DNA of 64,000 bases from Pseudomonadota bacterium (GTDB lineage: Bacteria; Pseudomonadota; Gammaproteobacteria; Enterobacterales; Enterobacteriaceae): NCBI GenBank assembly GCA_018261615.1, contig JAGTSE010000014.1, forward strand, positions 124,001 through 188,000. The letters are read 5' to 3'. Positions 59,546 through 64,000 of the stretch are shown piece after piece. The notes beneath the pieces are model-generated. The model saw nothing but the letters and a program-made list of their open reading frames with translations, was not told the origin of the DNA and ran no database searches. The stretch's first letter is position 1. Every line of letters begins with the position of its first letter. Position numbers and translations under genes: made by a program.

Positions 59546-60100
59546 ATGTCTGCTGTCGATATTCTCTCCGGCCCTGCTGTCGTGGTGCGCGACGCCACGC
59601 CTGACGATGTGCATGCCATTGCATCGATGTACGCGTGGCATGTGCTGCACGGTCGAGCTTCCTTCGAAGAAGTTCCCCCGACGATTGATGAAATGCGTGC
59701 CCGCATGAGCAAAATCGCCAGCGATGGCCTGCCGTGGATGGTTGCGCTGTATCACGGCATTATCGTTGGCTACTGCTACGCCGGTTTCTATCGCCCCCGT
59801 CAGGCTTATCGCTATACACTGGAAGAGTCGATTTACGTCGATGCCAGCATGACCGGCCGTGGGATCGGTTCAACGCTGATGAGCGCCCTGATTACACGCT
59901 GTGAAGAGGGGCCGTGGCGGCAACTGATTGCGGTGGTTGGCGACGGCAATAATAATTCCGGCTCCCTGCGGCTGCATAAAAAGTATGGCTTTGAGATTGT
60001 CGGACAACTGCGTAGCGTCGGCTACAAGAAAGGTGACTGGCGGGATACGCTGATTATGCAGCGTCCACTCAACGACGGTGACTGGACGCTGCCGGAGTAA
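59546..60100 (+). CDS. GNAT acetyltransferase, phosphinothricin-acetyltransferase-like
   Basis: A 184-aa GNAT enzyme of the PAT/MddA-like group, which acetylates phosphinothricin, methionine sulfoximine and related amino acid analogues. Family marks are VRDATPDDVHAIASMYAWHV, the acetyl-CoA loop in VDASMTGRGIGSTLMSALI, and AVVGDGNNNSGSLRLHKKYGF. The true substrate is not decidable. It lies between dld and pbpG, adjacent in E. coli, so it is an insertion relative to that map. GAAGGAG is upstream. Confidence 0.85.
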   Translation: MSAVDILSGPAVVVRDATPDDVHAIASMYAWHVLHGRASFEEVPPTIDEMRARMSKIASDGLPWMVALYHGIIVGYCYAGFYRPRQAYRYTLEESIYVDASMTGRGIGSTLMSALITRCEEGPWRQLIAVVGDGNNNSGSLRLHKKYGFEIVGQLRSVGYKKGDWRDTLIMQRPLNDGDWTLPE

Positions 60101-61063
60101 TTAATCGTTCTGCGCGGTTTGCTCGCCCGATGCGCTGTTATTCTGCGTCATCTGCGCCGCTTTCTGGCGCTTATAACTCAACGCCGCTGCCGGAACCGGC
60201 TGCACTTTCCCGGTTTCAATCCAGGTACGTAAGCGGCTGGCATCGGCGAAGTGCGTAAATTTGCCGAATGCATCCATTACCACCAGCGCCACCGGCTTGT
60301 TATTAATCACCGTGCGCATAACCAGACAGTGCCCTGCCGCATTGGTAAAGCCGGTTTTGGTCAACTGAATATTCCAGTTATCGCGGTAGACCAGATGGTT
60401 GGTATTGCGAAACGGCAGCGTATAGGCAGGATTGCTGAAAGTCGCCATCTCTTCGCGCGTGGTGCTCAGTTGCCCAATCAGCGGATACTGTTTGGTGGCA
60501 ATCAGCAGTTTGGTCAGATCGCGTGCGGTAGAAACGTTGTGAATCGACAGCCCGGTCGGTTCAACATAATGCGTATTGGTCATGCCCAGCGCTTTGGCTT
60601 TGGCATTCATCGCGGCGATAAACGCGTTGTAACCGCCCGGGTAGTGGTGCGCAAGGCTGGCGGCCGCGCGGTTTTCCGACGACATCAGCGCCAGCAGCAG
60701 CATGTTTTTACGGCTGATTTCGCTGTTCAGACGCACGCGGGAGTATATCCCTTTCATTTCCTGCGTCTGGCTGATATCAACTTTGAGTTTCTCATCCAGC
60801 GGCAAATGGGCATCCAGTACCACCATCGCGGTCATCAACTTGGTGATGGAGGCGATAGGACGCACCAGATCCGGGTGACTGGAGTAGATCACCTGATTGG
60901 TTTGCAGATCGACAATCATCGCGCTACCTGAGGCGATTTCAGGTTGTGCGGCAGTGGTCGCAACAGTGGTTTTCGCGACAGTGGTTTTCGCGACAGCAAA
61001 CGGCGCCACGGGTGCAGCCAGCAATAAAGCCAGGCTTAATAAAGAGACTCGAAATTTCTGCAT
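60101..61063 (-). CDS. pbpG: D-alanyl-D-alanine endopeptidase PBP7
   Basis: A periplasmic low-molecular-weight penicillin-binding protein that cleaves peptide cross-links in murein. The active-site motifs are S72-I-T-K75, SSEN and KTG (in [13 protein letters not shown]). The signal peptide ends at FAVA-KTT. Next to the cleavage site is a short tandem duplication ([10 protein letters not shown]) made of two 15-bp repeats at 60963-60992. 320 aa, slightly longer than E. coli because of this and a C-terminal [14 protein letters not shown]. It is convergent with the acetyltransferase, with stop codons touching. Confidence 0.96.
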   Translation of the reverse strand: MQKFRVSLLSLALLLAAPVAPFAVAKTTVAKTTVATTAAQPEIASGSAMIVDLQTNQVIYSSHPDLVRPIASITKLMTAMVVLDAHLPLDEKLKVDISQTQEMKGIYSRVRLNSEISRKNMLLLALMSSENRAAASLAHHYPGGYNAFIAAMNAKAKALGMTNTHYVEPTGLSIHNVSTARDLTKLLIATKQYPLIGQLSTTREEMATFSNPAYTLPFRNTNHLVYRDNWNIQLTKTGFTNAAGHCLVMRTVINNKPVALVVMDAFGKFTHFADASRLRTWIETGKVQPVPAAALSYKRQKAAQMTQNNSASGEQTAQND

Positions 61064-61197
61064 GGTGAGACTTCTGAAAATTATTCACGCACGTTATTAC
61101 GCACACCGCTTTCATTAATCAGGAAAATAATGAGGCTGGCCTGCGCATAATAGCCGCCATGCAAGGTTGTCGCCACAGAAGAATCATTGCTGAAGAT

Positions 61198-61227
61198 TGC
61201 ATTGCTGGCATTTACGCCAGCAATGCA
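61198..61227 (-). terminator. Hairpin after yohC
   Basis: A perfect 12-bp stem (TGCATTGCTGGC / GCCAGCAATGCA) with a 6-nt loop just beyond the yohC stop. The T-run is weak on the minus strand and better (ATTTTAT) on the plus strand. Confidence 0.55.
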
Positions 61228-61232
61228 TTTTA

Positions 61233-61820
61233 TCAGAACAGACGGTAGCCGTAGCCCCAGAGGATCACCGTCAGCGCCAACAGCACTTCCAGCACCAGCA
61301 CGCCAATCGCCAGCGTGGAACTGGAGAAGCTCAGACCCTCTTCTTTATTGATATTCAAGAAGGTCGGAATACCGACATAGAGCAGATAACCGGTATAGAA
61401 CAGTGCGGCGGTACCCACCAACGCGCACAACCATACCAGCGGATAGAGCGCCACAATACCGCTCAGGAACAGCGGTGTCGCGACATAACCGGCAAATACC
61501 ATACAACGCGCAAGCCCGGGCCGCTGCGGATAGCCTCGCGCCATCCACCAGATGACGCGGCCCATCACAGCTACTCCCGCCAGCATCAGCGCATAGAACA
61601 GTAACGCCATGTAAAAGCCGGTAAACAACGACAGCCTCACAACATTCTCTTCACCGAAGTTCCAGCCGATTTGTGTAGTACCAATAAACGCACAAATAAC
61701 CGGTACTGCCGCCATAACCAGCACATGGTGGGTGTAGTGATGCGAAACCGTCTCGTCTTCGCTTTTGATCACCTTCATTTCACGATCGGGATGGGAAAAC
61801 AATCCCCAGACATGGTTCAT
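61233..61820 (-). CDS. yohC: Yip1-family inner-membrane protein YohC
   Basis: A 195-aa membrane protein with five or so hydrophobic helices, nearly identical to E. coli YohC (MNHVWGLFSHPDREM, ISHHYTHH-type start; ending TLAIGVLVLEVLLALTVILW). The function is unknown. The ATG at 61820 matches the family start; the frame opens 33 bases further. Confidence 0.92.
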   Translation of the reverse strand: MNHVWGLFSHPDREMKVIKSEDETVSHHYTHHVLVMAAVPVICAFIGTTQIGWNFGEENVVRLSLFTGFYMALLFYALMLAGVAVMGRVIWWMARGYPQRPGLARCMVFAGYVATPLFLSGIVALYPLVWLCALVGTAALFYTGYLLYVGIPTFLNINKEEGLSFSSSTLAIGVLVLEVLLALTVILWGYGYRLF

Positions 61821-61988
61821 AACGCCCCCTTCTGACAGCCCGAACAACGACACTGCAAGTATAATTCACTCTTGCGATTGTTTTTTGTACAGCCGTAAAA
61901 ATAGCGCTGCAGTACAAAGTATCCTTCCAGCAAGAACCCTCAGTCGGGTGTATGCTTATAAGCGTTTTACCGGGAGGGCTTCTTTTTA

Positions 61989-62573
61989 ATGGATATCAAT
62001 GAACTGATTAGCCAGTATGGCTATGCCGCGCTGGTTATTGGCAGTATTGCTGAAGGTGAGACCATTACACTGCTTGGCGGAGTTGCAGCCCATCAGGGGT
62101 TATTACACTTCCCACTGGTGGTTATCTCCGTAGCGCTGGGCGGCATGTTTGGCGACCAGTTGCTCTATCTGCTCGGCCGCCGCTACGGCATGAAAATACT
62201 GCGCCGCTTCTCACGTCATCGCGACAAAATCCATCAGGCGCAAACGCTGATCCGCCGACATCCGTACCTGTTTGTGATTGGTTCGCGCTTTATGTATGGC
62301 TTTCGCATCGTGGGTCCATTGCTGATCGGCACCAGCCATCTGCGTCCGAAAATTTTTTTGCCGCTGAATATTCTTGGCGCGGTCGTCTGGGCGTTACTGT
62401 TCACCACGCTGGGCTATGTTGGCGGGGAAGTGATTGGCCCGTGGCTGCATCAGTTCGACCAGCATGTAAAACGCTGGATTTGGCTGGTTATCGCTATCGC
62501 GCTGGTGGTTTGTCTGCGCTGGTGGTTCCGGCACCGTCGTAAGAAGCGCCAGAACAGCACAAAGCACGATTAA
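61989..62573 (+). CDS. yohD: DedA-family membrane protein YohD
   Basis: A 194-aa DedA/SNARE-associated-fold protein; the family includes undecaprenyl-phosphate and lipid flippases. It shows the conserved GSIAEGETITLLGG acidic motif, GGMFGDQLLYLLGRRYG and RFMYGFRIVGPLLIGTSH with the key arginines. The stop codon TAA is the first part of the adjacent repeat element. Confidence 0.94.
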   Translation: MDINELISQYGYAALVIGSIAEGETITLLGGVAAHQGLLHFPLVVISVALGGMFGDQLLYLLGRRYGMKILRRFSRHRDKIHQAQTLIRRHPYLFVIGSRFMYGFRIVGPLLIGTSHLRPKIFLPLNILGAVVWALLFTTLGYVGGEVIGPWLHQFDQHVKRWIWLVIAIALVVCLRWWFRHRRKKRQNSTKHD

Positions 62574-62680
62574 GAGCCTATCCCAGCAAGCTATATTGTT
62601 GCAGTCAGTCTGGACACGGACAGCGCGCAACAACCGGAGCGTACACGCAGTACGTGAGGATGACTCGCTTCGCTCGCCCT
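62573..62680. repeat. Second, 3'-truncated copy of the inverted-repeat-bounded element
   Basis: Starts with the same AGAGCCTATCCCA end as the copy at 1376 and stays near-identical through CGCTTCGCTCGCCC. It then diverges, and the right terminal repeat is missing. Its first base is the last base of the yohD stop codon. Confidence 0.8.
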
Positions 62681-62773
62681 TCGGTGATTGCAAACCATTA
62701 AGTATAGAAAAAAGGCAAAAATGCAGCAGCTTATCTAAGCTTTGTACTTGTGTATGCATGGAGGACGTTAAAA

Positions 62774-62860
62774 ATGTTGAAGATTTTACTTTGGGTGATC
62801 CTGATTATCTTTCTGATTGGTCTACTGGTAGTGACAGGCGTGTTTAAGATGATTTTTTAA
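62774..62860 (+). CDS. yohP: Small membrane protein YohP
   Basis: A 28-aa single transmembrane peptide, MLKILLWVILIIFLIGLLVV then TGVFKMIF, the clear ortholog of E. coli YohP (27 aa), which is known for mRNA and protein targeting to the membrane by an SRP-related route. GGAGGACGTTAAAA precedes the ATG. A long hairpin follows. Confidence 0.95.
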   Translation: MLKILLWVILIIFLIGLLVVTGVFKMIF

Positions 62861-62873
62861 TGCTGACCGGGTG

Positions 62874-62908
62874 GCGGCTGCACTTCAGCCAACCTGAAGT
62901 GCAGCCGC
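62874..62908 (+). terminator. Long hairpin after yohP
   Basis: A perfect 15-bp stem (GCGGCTGCACTTCAG / CTGAAGTGCAGCCGC) with a 5-nt loop. It probably ends yohP and the convergent gene, although no T-run follows. Confidence 0.7.
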
Positions 62909-62918
62909 ACCCGTAAGA

Positions 62919-63875
62919 TTAATTTCCCTGCGCGCTGTAGTTAATCGGCACCCAGCGGTAGCCTTTATCGGCTTTTATCACTTTGCCAATGCCAGGAAAC
63001 GCAATATGCGCGGCAGCTATCCAGTCTCCTTCGCGGGCAACCTGCGCCAGCACTTTCTGGCGCGTTGCAACAGCCTGCTGCTGGTTGACATCAAAATGGA
63101 TCGCCACGCCTGGGTCCGGTAGCTGCACCGGATGCGCATGGATAATGTCGCCCCACAACATCAGTGTCTTACCACCGTGGGTGACGCGATAGATCACGCT
63201 GCCCGGCGTATGCCCTGGCGCAGGCACCGCGTCAATACCGGGAATGATTTCCGTCGGTGCGCGGAACGTACTGAGTTTACCGGCATCGATCACCGGTCGC
63301 AGTGAGCGCTCGGATTCAGCAAAAGTGTGACGCTGGCTCTCTTCAACCTCTTTCAGATGTGCCGGGTTGAGCCAGAAATCCACGTCGCGCTGATCGACTC
63401 GCACCGTGGCATTGTGAAATACCGGCTTGCCGTCGCGCTGCATGCCGCCAGAGTGATCGGCATGAATGTGAGTCAGTAGCACCGTATTAATCGCATCCGG
63501 ATCGATGCCCGCCGCCCGCAGATTATCCGGAAGGTGCCCGCCCGTATCGCCAAACAGCGGCCCAGCGCCAGTATCGACCAGAATCAACTGCTTACCAGTA
63601 TTAATGACAAAGGCGTTGATTGACGTTTCGGCATGAACTGCCAGGTTGGCTTTCGCCATCTGCGATTGCAGCGTTGCGGGGGAAATATGAGTGAGCAGCT
63701 TGTCAAACGGTACAGCGACCGTGCCGTCGGAAACGGCGGTGATTTGCCAGTCGCCCATCGCCATCCGGTAATATCCCGGTGCCTGCGCCTGATGCCTACT
63801 GGGTGGTTGTGCTGCGTGGCCGCTGAAGATCATCGTTGCGCTCACCAGCACCATCAGCAGAGGATAATGTTTCAT
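62919..63875 (-). CDS. Exported metallo-beta-lactamase-fold hydrolase
   Basis: A 318-aa MBL-fold protein with a signal peptide (MKHYPLLMVLVSATMIFSGH, then AAQPP). The zinc-binding motif THIHADHSGGM is intact, with later histidines in PAPGHTPGSV and aspartate in MLWGDIIHAHPVQ. The domain opens NAFVINTGKQLILVDTGAG. Similar proteins are often called quorum-quenching lactonases or beta-lactamase-like hydrolases; the substrate here is unknown. I use the ATG at 63875 with GGGAGAAAAGTG upstream. It is divergent from a LysR regulator gene, a common pair in which the regulator controls the hydrolase. Confidence 0.88.
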   Translation of the reverse strand: MKHYPLLMVLVSATMIFSGHAAQPPSRHQAQAPGYYRMAMGDWQITAVSDGTVAVPFDKLLTHISPATLQSQMAKANLAVHAETSINAFVINTGKQLILVDTGAGPLFGDTGGHLPDNLRAAGIDPDAINTVLLTHIHADHSGGMQRDGKPVFHNATVRVDQRDVDFWLNPAHLKEVEESQRHTFAESERSLRPVIDAGKLSTFRAPTEIIPGIDAVPAPGHTPGSVIYRVTHGGKTLMLWGDIIHAHPVQLPDPGVAIHFDVNQQQAVATRQKVLAQVAREGDWIAAAHIAFPGIGKVIKADKGYRWVPINYSAQGN

Positions 63876-63923
63876 CACTTTTCTCCCGTTGTTTTCGTTG
63901 CAACAGTATCCCGCCAGCGCTAC

Positions 63924-63949
63924 TATCAATCCAATTGATTGGAGTGATA
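63924..63949. promoter_or_regulatory. 26-bp dyad between the hydrolase and the LysR gene
   Basis: TATCA and TCCAAT on the left mirror ATTGGA and TGATA on the right, centred at 63936.5 with CCAATTGATTGG in the middle; 22 of 26 positions pair. It abuts the regulator's ATG, suggesting an autoregulatory and activating LysR site. Confidence 0.6.
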
Positions 63950-64000
63950 ATGACTATCAAAGAGAATGATTTCCGCAAAATCGATCTGAACCTGCTGATC
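63950..64000 (+). CDS. LysR-family regulator, N-terminus only
   Basis: The last 51 bases encode MTIKENDFRKIDLNLLI, the typical opening of LysR-type regulators (DLNLL start of the helix-turn-helix). The window cuts it. It is preceded by GGAG and divergent from the MBL-fold gene. Confidence 0.7.
   Translation, partial: MTIKENDFRKIDLNLLI

Noticed and set aside
1..64000. tRNA or rRNA genes and att sites
   Set aside because: I saw no cloverleaf-type or rRNA sequence and no tRNA 3'-end duplication next to the accessory blocks; these look IS-driven rather than tRNA-integrated.

Overview
The window is a chromosomal segment of an enterobacterium. Gene content and order follow the Escherichia coli 46-47 min region: dcd, udk, dgcE, alkA, yegD, mdtABCD-baeSR, trhP, cyaR, yegS, fbaB, thiDM, then rcnB, mrp, metG, yehR, yehS, btsRS, mlrA, yohO, yehWXY-osmF, bglX, dld, pbpG, yohC, yohD, yohP. 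Protein identities are high, but yegP, rcnA/rcnR and the E. coli prophage and gat genes are absent. Several genes are absent from that region of E. coli. An FliA-type promoter in front of a chemoreceptor implies a motile host. The Enterobacter/Kosakonia group is a reasonable guess, not a proof.

Layout. (1) 1-6.1 kb is core: pyrimidine metabolism (dcd, udk), the diguanylate cyclase dgcE and the DNA glycosylase alkA. (2) 6.2-8.95 kb is an AT-rich accessory patch bracketed by transposase remnants. It holds an unrecognised protein paired with a DUF1493 protein, a secreted hypothetical protein and a small monooxygenase-like protein. (3) 9.0-21.7 kb holds yegD and the six-gene mdtABCD-baeSR operon, in which the genes abut or overlap by a few bases; the BaeS periplasmic loop is enlarged. 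(4) 21.7-28.1 kb holds a frameshifted HTH/2TM gene, trhP, the CyaR small RNA with its CRP site, yegS, fbaB, and thiM-thiD behind a TPP riboswitch.

(5) 28.1-39.0 kb is the main acquired block, visibly more AT-rich. Its left edge carries IS256-family and IS3-family remnants. Next come hdeB, gadC and gadB on the minus strand (glutamate-dependent acid resistance). Divergent from these are an amidohydrolase, a YtcA-like lipoprotein and an MdtNOP-type tripartite efflux system. A possible group II intron scrap lies at the right edge. (6) 39.0-43.0 kb holds a chemoreceptor, a frameshifted zinc-type alcohol dehydrogenase, an orphan rcnB and an acetyltransferase. (7) 43.1-64 kb returns to core: mrp and metG with an ERIC element between them, yehR/yehS, the pyruvate-sensing BtsSR pair, the curli activator mlrA, the RpoS-type osmoprotectant transporter yehWXY-osmF, bglX, dld, pbpG and small membrane proteins. 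It ends with a metallo-beta-lactamase-fold protein divergent from a truncated LysR regulator, with a long dyad between them.

The strongest candidates for something not well described are the amidohydrolase-YtcA-MdtNOP cassette divergent from gadBC/hdeB, the small two-gene pair at 6.46-7.23 kb, the BaeS sensor insertion, and an inverted-repeat-bounded repeat family found at both ends of the window. All calls were made by reading the sequence and recalling protein families; no database search was run.
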